Shown one piece after another: positions 36,404-44,995 of a stretch of DNA of 59,998 nucleotides. The first letter of the stretch is position 1; the number at the start of each line of letters is the position of its first letter. The notes beneath the pieces were generated by a model that saw nothing but the letters and a program-made list of their open reading frames with translations, made no database searches and was not told the DNA's origin. This stretch comes from Collimonas silvisoli (GTDB lineage Bacteria > Pseudomonadota > Gammaproteobacteria > Burkholderiales > Burkholderiaceae_D), in the NCBI RefSeq assembly GCF_018305005.1, contig NZ_JAGQEG010000029.1:1-59998 (forward strand). The letters run 5' to 3'. A program made the position numbers and the translations under genes.

Positions 36404-36859
36404 TGAGCGTGATCCTCCCTTTGTTTCCTGCGCGTTATTTGCCCGTTATTTACCTTATGGGGACGCGCTGATATCTGGAAACCGCCAAACTAAATCGCTG
36501 CTTTTTTAATAATTTTTATAAGTTTTTTCGACAGAAACGTTCTTAATTGTTAATTTTATTTGTGCATTGATTGTTAATTTGTATATTGCCCCTCGGGTAT
36601 AGCGATGTCAATGCTGGAGCGAGTACATCTGTGGTAAAGGCGTCAGTTGCCAGCCGATAAAATGACAGCAATCCCGTATCCCTATTCTGAACAAAGGGGT
36701 TGAAGACCGGCGCTAAAGCCGATGCAAACATGTGAAATTACATCTGGTTACTGCAAAAACATTTTGTATTGTCGGCGCGATGACGCGAGCTGGCGTTTAT
36801 GAAGGGCAGCAGCAGTTAATCTGGCATTCAAAACCACATACGTTAAAGGGGGATACATC
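36404..36859. other. Intergenic region upstream of the histidine kinase and of a small periplasmic protein
   Basis: 456 bp, locally very AT-rich. ATTGTTAATTTTATT at 36546-36560 is repeated as ATTGTTAATTTGTATATT at 36570-36587, 24 bp apart. No convincing gene. It must hold the kinase promoter (minus) and that of 36860 (plus). Confidence 0.45.
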
Positions 36860-37204
36860 GTGTTCAAGCTCAATCGCTCAGGAAAAGCAATCGTTCTTAC
36901 CGCTCTGGTCGCTGTTTTTGCCAGCGCTGCCGGCAGTGCAATGGCCGACACCACATGGCAAAAAAATCACCCGCGCCGCGAGCAAGTCAACAATCGCCTG
37001 AAAAACCAGAACCGGCGCATCAAGAATGAAGTTAAAGAAGGTGAAATGAGCAAGGCGCAAGCCAAGACCTTGCACAAGGAAGACCATGCTATCCGCCAGG
37101 AAGAACGCGATATGGCCAGACAGAACGGCGGTCACATCACCAAGTCGGAACAAGCGGTATTGAATCAGCAGGAAAATGGCGTCAGCAAACAGATCGGCAA
37201 GTAA
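36860..37204 (+). CDS. Small basic periplasmic protein
   Basis: 114 residues from a GTG start with AAAGGGGGA upstream. Signal peptide about 1-29 (IVLTALVAVFASAAGSAMA|D). The mature part is charged and helical with NNRLKNQNRRIKNEVKEGEM and QAKTLHKEDHAIRQEERDMA, a pattern found in burkholderial secreted proteins of unknown role. 137 bp ahead of the second Ala/Lys-rich protein. Confidence 0.75.
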   Translation: MFKLNRSGKAIVLTALVAVFASAAGSAMADTTWQKNHPRREQVNNRLKNQNRRIKNEVKEGEMSKAQAKTLHKEDHAIRQEERDMARQNGGHITKSEQAVLNQQENGVSKQIGK

Positions 37205-37276
37205 ATCGATAAGTAAGCAATAAGTAAGCAGGGAGTTGTTACAGGGTGTAATGGCAGTCAACGTTCCTCTCATACT

Positions 37277-37341
37277 GCTCGTTTATAGCTCAAGCCCTCA
37301 GGAAACTCCTGAGTTAATCAAGATAACGTTAAGGTGCGCAA
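37277..37341 (+). promoter_or_regulatory. Conserved leader with hairpin, copy 2
   Basis: Matches 21782-21846: GCTCGTTTAT.GCTCAAGCCCTC, stem CTCAGGA-aac-TCCTGAG and AGGTGC.CAA before ATG. The stem is perfect here and wobble-paired in copy 1, which supports selection on the RNA fold. Confidence 0.6.
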
Positions 37342-37647
37342 ATGAATAAATTACTTGCTACTCTGATCGCTGGTTTGTTCGCAACTTCTGTTTTCGCTCA
37401 AGCGCCGGCAGCCCCGGCTAAACCTGCAGCAGCGCCAGCCGCTGTCGCTGCCCCAGCTGCAAAAGCCGATGCGAAAGAAGCGAAAACCGACGCCAAGGCG
37501 GATGCAAAAGCAGCGGACGCTAAAAGCGACGCCATGGAAACCAAAGCGAAGGCTCATCATAAAGCTGTAAAAGCCAAAACCAAAGCGAAGGCGGCTGCTA
37601 AAGAAACCAAGGACGATGCGAAAGCAGCGGCTCCTGCAGCGAAGTAA
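37342..37647 (+). CDS. Small secreted Ala/Lys-rich protein, copy 2
   Basis: 101 residues. The signal MNKLLATLIAGLFATSVFAQ is identical to copy 1; the mature part differs in order but keeps the composition (ADAKEAKTDAKADAKAADAK, HHKAVKAKTKAKAAAKETK). Basic, low complexity. Duplicate of 21847-22149, 15.5 kb away, with leader and terminator also kept. Confidence 0.75.
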   Translation: MNKLLATLIAGLFATSVFAQAPAAPAKPAAAPAAVAAPAAKADAKEAKTDAKADAKAADAKSDAMETKAKAHHKAVKAKTKAKAAAKETKDDAKAAAPAAK

Positions 37648-37661
37648 TCAAGTCGCTCAGC

Positions 37662-37693
37662 AAAAAAAGACAGGCGCGTCCTGTCTTTTTTTT
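37662..37693 (+). terminator. Rho-independent terminator after small secreted protein 2
   Basis: AAAGACAGG-cgcgt-CCTGTCTTT with A7 before and T8 after; bidirectional in form. Core identical to the terminator of copy 1. Confidence 0.9.
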
Positions 37694-37923
37694 GTCCGTA
37701 TCAATGTGCCGATTTCACGGCTGACTGCAGTGCAAGAGTTTAATGAGATTGCTATCTCGCAGGGCGATGACTATTATGAAACAACGCCAGATTGATGGGC
37801 GACATCGATCTTCAACCGGCAAGTAATAGCAACGAATAGCAACGGGTGACGCCGGCTAAGGCACTTCCGCAGGTGGCAAGCCCGGCCAGGAGTTACCACT
37901 GACATGACAGCGGGGTGGTTGCG

Positions 37924-38379
37924 ATGAAGCACGTATTTCTGTTTGCAGCGTTGTTCTTGGTGGCAATGACAGCGTTTGCCGAGAACCCGACGTTTCTGAA
38001 CCCGCAAGATATGAAATGGGGAGCAGCGCCACCGTCAGTCCCGAAGGGGGCGAAGCTTGCGGTGTTGTATGGCGACCCATCCAAAGAAGGCGCATATGCG
38101 TTTCGCGCCAAGCTCCCTGCGGGGTATGTCCTGCCCCCGCACTTTCACACGAAGGACGAGAATTTGACCGTACTGTCAGGCGCCCTCTATCTGGGGATGA
38201 GCGATACCTTGGACAAGAAGTCGGCGCATGTACTGAAGAGCGGCGGATTTCATCACCTGCCGGGCAAAGTCCACCATTATGCATACACGAAAACCGCAAC
38301 GCTCATACAGGTTAGCGGCGACGGTCCGTTCGACATCAACTATCTGAATCCGGCAGACGATCCCCAGGCCAAAAAGTAG
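37924..38379 (+). CDS. Secreted cupin-domain protein
   Basis: 151 residues from ATG 37924. Signal peptide about 1-19 (VFLFAALFLVAMTAFA|EN). A single cupin barrel: YVLPPHFHTKDENLTVLSG gives the first metal motif (His, His, Glu) and FHHLPGKVHHYAYTK the second His. Metal-dependent function unknown; ChrR- or DUF4437-type anti-sigma or dioxygenase-like cupins are comparisons. Monocistronic by spacing. Confidence 0.82.
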   Translation: MKHVFLFAALFLVAMTAFAENPTFLNPQDMKWGAAPPSVPKGAKLAVLYGDPSKEGAYAFRAKLPAGYVLPPHFHTKDENLTVLSGALYLGMSDTLDKKSAHVLKSGGFHHLPGKVHHYAYTKTATLIQVSGDGPFDINYLNPADDPQAKK

Positions 38380-38572
38380 CGCAAGGGCTGTGATCTTTCC
38401 TCTGTGGCATGGGCGCTGTGCCACCACGCTATCGCCACAACTGTTCAGGCTGATCAGGAATCCATTACGCCCATCAGGTTCCGCCTTGTCATCGGGGCAT
38501 GAACCAGCATCCAGGAAATAGAATACGCCGCTTATTCCCTCGAATCACGCCAATATGTGCAAGGGAGGTTTT

Positions 38573-39322
38573 ATGATCATTCGCCAATTGTTTGAGCCGT
38601 TGTCCAGCACCTACACCTACCTCCTTGGCTGCGAGGAAACCGGCCAGGCGGTGTTGATCGACCCTGTGGTTAATGCGATGGAGCGTGACTTGGCAGAGGT
38701 TAAACGGCTTGGCCTTGCTCTTGCCTATAGTCTCGACACTCACGTTCATGCAGACCACATTACCGCAGCGCTGCACCTGAAGACAGCGGTAGGAAGCAAA
38801 ATTGCCGCACCGGCCTATGACCGGCTGCCGTGCACCGACATCGGCATCGAAGAAGGCAAGCCATTTCAGGTTGGCAGTATTTCGCTTGCTCCCTTGTACA
38901 CACCTGGCCACACCGACGGCCATTTTGCCTATCTGTCCGGGGACAGGGTATTTACCGGCGATGCCCTCCTTATTGAGGGTTGCGGCCGGACGGATTTCCA
39001 GAATGGCGATGCAGAAGCTCTATACAAAAGCGTTCGAGAGAAGTTGTTTACTTTGCCGGATGACGTCCTGGTATACCCGGCGCACGACTATCAGGGCCGG
39101 CGCGTTTCTTCGATAGCGCAGGAAAAGAAGCGTAACCCTCGGCTTGGGGCGGAGCGCACTCTGGAGGAATTCAAGCACATCATGGCAAATCTGAAGCTGC
39201 CCTATCCGAAGTTCATCGATTACGCCGTGCCAGGAAATAAGCAATGCGGCGTTTGTCCGACCGGTCTGCCAGAGGAACTTGAAAGGTATTGCCGGCATAT
39301 GACCGTAAGCCCGCAGGGTTAG
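38573..39322 (+). CDS. MBL-fold persulfide dioxygenase (ETHE1-like)
   Basis: 249 residues from ATG 38573 with GGGAGG upstream. It probably oxidises glutathione persulfide to sulfite in the cytosol. Metal motif THVHADH (about 57-63), second-shell PLYTPGHTDG, Asp in FTGDALLI, and the ETHE1-type GCGRTDFQNGDAEALYKSV and YPAHDYQGR. The C-terminal CGVCPTGLPEELE is usual for this sub-group. No sulfurtransferase neighbour. Confidence 0.88.
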   Translation: MIIRQLFEPLSSTYTYLLGCEETGQAVLIDPVVNAMERDLAEVKRLGLALAYSLDTHVHADHITAALHLKTAVGSKIAAPAYDRLPCTDIGIEEGKPFQVGSISLAPLYTPGHTDGHFAYLSGDRVFTGDALLIEGCGRTDFQNGDAEALYKSVREKLFTLPDDVLVYPAHDYQGRRVSSIAQEKKRNPRLGAERTLEEFKHIMANLKLPYPKFIDYAVPGNKQCGVCPTGLPEELERYCRHMTVSPQG

Positions 39323-39385
39323 AGACCTTCCTAAGCAATCTACCTTTGTGCAGGCCATCGGCACCAATTGAAAGGATCGCCAATC

Positions 39386-40033
39386 ATGTCCAAACTCCGC
39401 GGTCACGCCTTCTCCATCTCTCTTGACGGCTACGGTGCCGGCCCCAGCCAGAATCTCGACAATCCGCTCGGCGTCGGCGGCATGGCGTTGCACGAATGGG
39501 CCTTCGCCACTCGGACGTTTCAACGGATGTTTGGAAATGATGGCGGCGCGACTGGCGTAGATGACAGCTTTGCGGCGCGCGGATTCAGCAACATTGGGGC
39601 GTGGATCATAGGGCGCAATATGTTCGGACCCGTCAGAGGCGCCTGGCCAGACGATACATGGAAGGGATGGTGGGGCGACAATCCTCCGTATCACACTCAA
39701 GTCTTCGTGCTGACCCACTACGCCCGGCCATCGATCACGATGGATGGCGGCACCGTGTTCCACTTCGTTACCGATGACATCCATGTTGCACTTCAGCGCG
39801 CCAGCGACGCTGCCGACGGCCGAGATATCCGGCTTGGCGGCGGCGTCGCCACGGTACGGCAATACCTTTGCGCGGGGCTCGTGGATGAGCTGCACATTGC
39901 CATCGCCCCGGTCCTGCTTGGTTCCGGAGAACACCTTCTAGCCGGTATCGACTTGCCAAAACTCGGCTATCAGTGCACTGAATACGTGCCCACGGCGCAT
40001 GCGGTTCACGTCGTCCTGACGAAGACTCATTGA
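39386..40033 (+). CDS. RibD C-terminal / dihydrofolate reductase-like protein
   Basis: 215 residues. Dihydrofolate-reductase-like Rossmann fold of the YyaP/RibD family: SISLDGYGAG at the start, GAWIIGRNMFG, GGGVATVRQYLCAGLVDELHIAIAPVLLG-type block near 150-180 (only partly quoted: GGGVATVRQYL). NADPH-linked reductase of unknown substrate. ATG 39386 follows AAAGGA. Confidence 0.88.
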   Translation: MSKLRGHAFSISLDGYGAGPSQNLDNPLGVGGMALHEWAFATRTFQRMFGNDGGATGVDDSFAARGFSNIGAWIIGRNMFGPVRGAWPDDTWKGWWGDNPPYHTQVFVLTHYARPSITMDGGTVFHFVTDDIHVALQRASDAADGRDIRLGGGVATVRQYLCAGLVDELHIAIAPVLLGSGEHLLAGIDLPKLGYQCTEYVPTAHAVHVVLTKTH

Positions 40034-40137
40034 CGACGAGATGTAAATGAAAGAGGGGTCGCTTAGTCGCTCAACGCGCTTCTTATTTATATCGGAGATA
40101 ATGGACGCCCCCAATTCGCATGTGAAGGAAAGAGAAA

Positions 40138-40815
40138 ATGTCTGGTCGTGGTCCATCGCTACCCAAAGGTCGATACAGTGCACTCCTTTTCGATATGGAC
40201 GGAACCATTCTCAACTCTATAGCCGCGGCCGAACGTATTTGGGGTGTATGGGCGACGCGGCATGGTCTCGATGTCGCCTCCTTCCTGCCGACCATCCACG
40301 GCGCTCGCGCCGTTGACACCGTCACTCGATTGGCGCTTCCTGGAATCGATCCGGAAATGGAGGCATTGGGGATTACCGAAGCGGAAATTGTTGACGTAGA
40401 CGGCATTGTCGAAGTGCCTGGCGCAGCGAATTTCTTAAGGTCTTTGCCAGCGGCCAGTTGGGCCGTTGTGACCTCCGCTCCCAAGGCTCTAGCGATTCAG
40501 CGCATGAAAGCAGCGGGTATTCCTGTTCCGGCTGTTCTTGTGACGTCCGAGGATGTCGCCGCCGGAAAGCCGAATCCTGATTGCTATCTGCTTGCGGCCC
40601 GGAAGCTCGGGGTCGATGCAAGCCACTGTCTGATATTTGAAGATGCGCCTGTCGGCATTGCTGCTGGCGAGGCCGCAGGTGCAAAAGTGATGGTCGTTAC
40701 CGCCACTCATGTCCATCCGATGGAGACCCATCACGCATCGATCGGGAGTTACGAAACGATATTTGCCAAGGTTGACGAGGGCGGGTTCATCCAGCTTGAA
40801 CAACGGGCCGCTTAG
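40138..40815 (+). CDS. HAD-superfamily sugar-phosphatase-like hydrolase
   Basis: 225 residues. Motif I LLFDMDGTILNS with nucleophile Asp, motif II VVTSAPKALA, motif III Lys in GKPNPDCYLLAARKLG and motif IV FEDAPVGIAAGEAAGA. This is the beta-phosphoglucomutase/YfbT-type group, acting on sugar phosphates. GGAAAGAG precedes the ATG. Confidence 0.9.
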   Translation: MSGRGPSLPKGRYSALLFDMDGTILNSIAAAERIWGVWATRHGLDVASFLPTIHGARAVDTVTRLALPGIDPEMEALGITEAEIVDVDGIVEVPGAANFLRSLPAASWAVVTSAPKALAIQRMKAAGIPVPAVLVTSEDVAAGKPNPDCYLLAARKLGVDASHCLIFEDAPVGIAAGEAAGAKVMVVTATHVHPMETHHASIGSYETIFAKVDEGGFIQLEQRAA

Positions 40816-41238
40816 TCAACGGTTTGAAATCCGGTGTTCAGGGGCAATGCGTCAGATTGGGAGTTCGGAGCGCGAAGGCGCGATTTCCACGCAACCGTCC
40901 GACTACCTCATCCGCTGCATTTTCGACGTAGCCAGCATAAAGCACTGACTGCCTCGTGCTGAATTGTCGCGTTGTTATCGATTTTTCCTGCCAATCCGAC
41001 CAATCTGGCGATGCGCCAACTGTCCTGACGCAGGGCCAGCATCTTCCGTCGATTTTCTACTCGCACAAACCACCACGCAACTGCGGCCTCATTCTCAAAT
41101 TCAGTAAAAATCACTCATTTCGATTGTAATGCGATTAAATGAATTGTATTGCGATTTTTATGGTCATATACTTTTTTCGCAGGAACGGGTTTTTTAGCCG
41201 ATTCGCGCTAAAACCGGTGTTCCATCGAGGAACTGGAC
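40816..41238. other. Intergenic region upstream of the hydroxyacid/ABC cluster
   Basis: 423 bp. The left half shows no supported gene (a 68-codon GTG-start frame on the minus strand at 40908-41114 is weak). The right part is AT-rich with the two operator-like repeats at 41122-41156 and should carry the promoter of the operon starting at 41239. Confidence 0.45.
41122..41156 (+). promoter_or_regulatory. Tandem operator-like motifs, probable IclR-regulator sites
   Basis: GATTGTAATGCGATT (41122-41136) and AATTGTATTGCGATT (41142-41156), starts 20 bp apart, two helix turns. The same motif, GATTGTAATGCAATC, lies once in the divergent promoter of the IclR gene at 48617. Sharing marks these as candidate sites of the cluster's own regulator. 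Confidence 0.6.
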
Positions 41239-42696
41239 ATGAATGGCGTCGTGACGTTAATCGCAGCTCTACAGGCCGAACTCGGATCCGATGCGGTCTT
41301 GACCGCCCAGTCCGATCTCGACGGCTTTACCGAAGACTGGCGTGGCCGCTACAAAGCGCCCGCCACCTGCGTTGTCCAGCCCTCGAACACGGCACAGGTA
41401 TCTGCTGCCGTGCGTCTGTGCGCTGCACACGGCGTCCCGATCCTGCCGCAAGGCGGCAACACGAGTCTGTGCGGCGGCGCAGTGCCTGCTAACAAAGGCA
41501 TACCGCCTGTCATCGTCAATTTGTCACGGATGCGGCGCATCCGCTATGTCGATGCCGCCAACAACTCGATGGAAGTCGAAGCCGGCTGCGTGCTGAAAGC
41601 CGTGCAGGATGCGGCTGCCGCAGAACAACGGCTGTACGCAGTGAGCCTAGGCGCCGAGGGATCGTGCCAGATTGGCGGCAATCTGGCGACCAACGCCGGC
41701 GGCACCGCCGTCCTGCGTTATGGAAATACACGCGATAACGTGCTGGGTCTCGAAGTGGTCCTTGCCGACGGCTCGGTCTGGAACGGCTTGCGTGCCTTGC
41801 GTAAAGACAACACGGGGCTCGATCTGAAGCATCTGTTCATCGGCAGCGAAGGCACGTTGGGCATCATCACGGCGGCCACGCTGAAGCTGCATCCGCTGCC
41901 GACACATCATGCGCTCGCGTGGTTCGCTCCCGCCGATCTCGCCGCCACGCTGCGGATTCTCGGCCTTTTTCAAGCTGCTTGCGGATCGCGGCTGGCAGCT
42001 TTCGAGATGATTAATCGCCGTCAACTTGAACTCGTTGTCGAGCATGTTCCCAACCGCCGCAATCCGCTCGGCCAGCTGCATGAATGGCACGTGCTGGTGG
42101 AGCTGGCGGACACGGGCGGCGGCGACCAGATGGAAGCGCTGCTGCAGCAAACGCTCGAACAGGCGGCTGCCGATGGCCTGATTCTCGACGCCGTTCTCGC
42201 CGCCAACGACACGCAGCGCGCCACGCTCTGGGAGATACGCCACAGCGTTTCCGAAGCCAACAAGAAAGCCGGCGTCGGATTGACCACCGACTGCGCGGTG
42301 CCGGTATCGGCGGTGCAAGCGTTCATTGAGCAGGCCACGCGCGCCGTGCGCGCCATCGTTCCAGGACTCGACATCGTCGTCGTCGCGCATCTCGGAGACG
42401 GCAACGTGCACTTCATTCCCTTCTTCACCTTCGACGCCTGGCGCGCACTGGCCGACTCCGACGCTACAGGCGCCGCCCTGCGCCGTTGCGTGAACGACGT
42501 TGCGTACACGTTGTACGGCAGCTTCAGCGCGGAGCACGGTGTCGGTCAAACCGGGCTGGCGGAGATGGCGCACTACAAATCTCCCACCGAACTTGCGTTG
42601 ATGCACGCCGTCAAGCAGGCGCTCGATCCGCGCAACCTGTTGAATCCTGGCCGTTTGCTGCCCAGGCATTCACTTCCAGATCCAGGCCTCGACTAA
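41239..42696 (+). CDS. FAD-linked 2-hydroxyacid dehydrogenase (GlcD/D2HGDH type)
   Basis: 485 residues. FAD_binding_4 domain about 40-215 (VVQPSNTAQVSAAV, PILPQGGNTSLCGGAVP, IGGNLATNAGGTAVLRYGNT, IGSEGTLGIITAATL) and C-terminal oxidase domain (AHLGDGNVHF with metal-site His, SAEHGVGQTGLAEM, PRNLLNPGRLLP). Family members oxidise D-lactate, glycolate or D-2-hydroxyglutarate to 2-oxo acids. First gene of the cluster; GAGGAAC precedes the ATG. Confidence 0.93.
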   Translation: MNGVVTLIAALQAELGSDAVLTAQSDLDGFTEDWRGRYKAPATCVVQPSNTAQVSAAVRLCAAHGVPILPQGGNTSLCGGAVPANKGIPPVIVNLSRMRRIRYVDAANNSMEVEAGCVLKAVQDAAAAEQRLYAVSLGAEGSCQIGGNLATNAGGTAVLRYGNTRDNVLGLEVVLADGSVWNGLRALRKDNTGLDLKHLFIGSEGTLGIITAATLKLHPLPTHHALAWFAPADLAATLRILGLFQAACGSRLAAFEMINRRQLELVVEHVPNRRNPLGQLHEWHVLVELADTGGGDQMEALLQQTLEQAAADGLILDAVLAANDTQRATLWEIRHSVSEANKKAGVGLTTDCAVPVSAVQAFIEQATRAVRAIVPGLDIVVVAHLGDGNVHFIPFFTFDAWRALADSDATGAALRRCVNDVAYTLYGSFSAEHGVGQTGLAEMAHYKSPTELALMHAVKQALDPRNLLNPGRLLPRHSLPDPGLD

Positions 42697-42754
42697 GCCG
42701 GGACCTTCGCACTATCGGCCTTTCCGTTTTCAAATTTCACCCTTTGGAGCAGAT

Positions 42755-43864
42755 ATGAAAAAGCAGCCCGCACGCGATCACACTCAACAAGCAATTGAGC
42801 AACCTGGCCGCCGCACGGCCATCAAGGCAGCTGTCGCCGGCGCTGCTGCTGTCGCGTTCCCGTTCGTCTGGACGCCGGCGAGGGCGGCGAGCAAGCGCAT
42901 TGTCGTCCGGGACGACGGCGGGATTTACGCCAAGGCGTATGGTGCGGTGTTCTACCGGCCGTTCACGGAGAAGACGGGTATCGAGGTGGTCGGCGTGCAA
43001 GCCAATGCCGAGCCGACCGCGCAGATCAAGAGCATGGTCGAGACCGGCAGCTATACCTGGGACATGGCGAAGATCAGCCAGCCGGCAATACTGCTGCTCA
43101 CCGGCGGCGGCAAGGAATATCTGGAGAAGCATGGCCTCGAATCCGATCCGACAATCGCCAGGATTCCGGCGCAATACATGTCGCCGTACGGCGTCGGCAC
43201 CAACGTCTATACGACGGTGCTGGCGTATAGAACCGATGCCTTCAAGGGCCGCAAGGCGCCTGCATCCTGGGCGGATATGTGGAATGTGAAGGATTTCCCG
43301 GGCCGTCGCGGTTTGCGCAAGTACCCGTTCGACACAATCGAAGAAGCCTTGATGGCCGACGGCGTGCCGGCCTCTCAGGTATATCCCTGCAATTTCGATA
43401 AGAGTTTCGCCAGTCTGGACAAGATCGCCAAGCACGTCGACGTCTGGTGGACTACGGGTGCGCAGGTCGAACAGATGCTCATCTCGGGCGAAGTGGACAT
43501 GATCAGCACCTGGGTATCGCGGGCGCAATCCGCGATTGCCAGCGGCGCACCGGTGGCGATTGCCTGGCACCAGAACATCTGGGGCTGCGATAACTGGTCG
43601 ATCATCAAAGGCACGCCGAACGCAAACGCTTGCCGCGAGTTCATCAAATTCGCCTCCGATCCGAAACGCCAGGCCGCGCTCGTTGAATACTTTCCGGCTG
43701 GCGTCACGCAACCGGAGGCCTTCAATTTCATCAAGCCGGAAATCGCGAAAAATTGTCCTACCTTTGTCGAGAACATCAAGAGCGGCCTGCATATCGATCC
43801 CAAATTCTGGCAGGAAAAGCAAAGCGTCGCGCTTGAGCGATTCAACCGCTGGGTCCTGACCTGA
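42755..43864 (+). CDS. Extracellular solute-binding protein, polyamine/iron-type ABC importer
   Basis: 369 residues. N-terminal Tat-like motif RRTAIK, Ala-rich core and cleavage near ARA|AS. Mature PotD/FbpA-like fold: IVVRDDGGIYAKAY, WDMAKISQPA, YGVGTNVYTTVLAY, WADMWNVKDFPGRRG, EVDMISTWVSRAQ. Sequence class is spermidine/putrescine-binding-like, but ligand is likely the acid handled by the cluster. GGAG precedes ATG. Confidence 0.93.
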   Translation: MKKQPARDHTQQAIEQPGRRTAIKAAVAGAAAVAFPFVWTPARAASKRIVVRDDGGIYAKAYGAVFYRPFTEKTGIEVVGVQANAEPTAQIKSMVETGSYTWDMAKISQPAILLLTGGGKEYLEKHGLESDPTIARIPAQYMSPYGVGTNVYTTVLAYRTDAFKGRKAPASWADMWNVKDFPGRRGLRKYPFDTIEEALMADGVPASQVYPCNFDKSFASLDKIAKHVDVWWTTGAQVEQMLISGEVDMISTWVSRAQSAIASGAPVAIAWHQNIWGCDNWSIIKGTPNANACREFIKFASDPKRQAALVEYFPAGVTQPEAFNFIKPEIAKNCPTFVENIKSGLHIDPKFWQEKQSVALERFNRWVLT

Positions 43865-43897
43865 TCTTCCTTATCACACTGACGGATACCGATACCC

Positions 43898-44992
43898 ATG
43901 CCTGCCTCGAACCTTCAAATCTCAGGACTGTGCAAGCGCTACGCCGATTTCGTCGCGCTGGCGCCGACCGATCTCGACGTCGCCCAAGGCGAATTTCTGA
44001 CACTGCTCGGGCCGAGCGGCTCGGGTAAAACCACGCTGCTCAGCCTGATCGCCGGATTGACGCAACCGGACGATGGCCAGGTCTGCATCAACGGCGTCGA
44101 TGTGACGTACGGTGCACCGTATGAACGGGATATCGGCATGGTGTTTCAGAACTACGCGCTGTTCCCCCACATGACGGTGGCGGAGAACATTGCGTTTCCG
44201 CTGCAGATGCGCAAGACCGACGCCAAAGCCGCTCGCGACAAGGTGATGCAGGCGCTGGACATGGTGCACCTGCCGCATGTGGCGGGGCGCTATCCGCGCG
44301 AATTGTCCGGCGGCCAGCAGCAACGGATCGCGCTGGCGCGCTGCATGGTCTATCGGCCATCCATCATCCTGATGGACGAACCGCTCGGCGCACTCGACAA
44401 GAAATTGCGCGACCACATGCAGCTCGAAATCAAGCGCATTCATCGCGAATTGGGAACGACGATCGTCTACGTCACGCACGATCAGGAAGAGGCGATGACC
44501 ATGTCCGACCGCATCTGCCTGATGAACGCCGGCTCGATCGCGCAGCTCGGCACGCCGGCCGACCTGTATTTCCGGCCGAAGAGCGTATTCGTCGCGGATT
44601 TTCTGGGCGAGTCGAATCTGCTCGATGCGGTCGTCACCGGCCGCGCCGGCGACCAGGTGCAGATCAGCGTGCAAGGCGTCGCCAAAGGGGAGGCGATGGC
44701 GTACGACAAGGCGATCGGCAATGGCAAGCCGGTGAAACTGATGCTGCGGCCGCAAAATCTTCAGGTGCACGACGATGCCGCTTCAGAGTCGGTAGGCGGC
44801 ATGCTGTCGGCGAAACTGACTGACATCATGGTCACCGGCAGCATGACCAAGCTGTATCTGCAATCGCATGCAGCGGACGGCGCGCCGCTGGTCGCTGCGT
44901 TTCCTACCAACCGGCGCAACAGCCAGTACCAGATCGGACAGACGCTCGGGCTCTCGTGGCTGGCGGCCGATGCCGTCGCCATCGCGGGATAA
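43898..44992 (+). CDS. ABC transporter ATP-binding protein (PotA type)
   Basis: 364 residues. Walker A LGPSGSGKTTLL (about 36-47), signature ELSGGQQQRIALAR, Walker B IILMDEPLGALDKKLR, switch His in YVTHDQEEAMTMSD. C-terminal TOBE domain about 285-360. Energises the fused permease, whose start is 3 bases after this stop. Confidence 0.96.
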   Translation: MPASNLQISGLCKRYADFVALAPTDLDVAQGEFLTLLGPSGSGKTTLLSLIAGLTQPDDGQVCINGVDVTYGAPYERDIGMVFQNYALFPHMTVAENIAFPLQMRKTDAKAARDKVMQALDMVHLPHVAGRYPRELSGGQQQRIALARCMVYRPSIILMDEPLGALDKKLRDHMQLEIKRIHRELGTTIVYVTHDQEEAMTMSDRICLMNAGSIAQLGTPADLYFRPKSVFVADFLGESNLLDAVVTGRAGDQVQISVQGVAKGEAMAYDKAIGNGKPVKLMLRPQNLQVHDDAASESVGGMLSAKLTDIMVTGSMTKLYLQSHAADGAPLVAAFPTNRRNSQYQIGQTLGLSWLAADAVAIAG

Positions 44993-44995
44993 GCC

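Noticed and set aside
40908..41114. 68-codon minus-strand frame before the hydroxyacid cluster
   Set aside because: GTG start without a ribosome site, next to the operator-like repeats, and no recognisable features; probably chance.
41647..43822. Long minus-strand frames (340 and 361 codons) opposite the FAD dehydrogenase and the binding protein
   Set aside because: Shadows of conserved coding genes; no ribosome sites and antisense-type composition.
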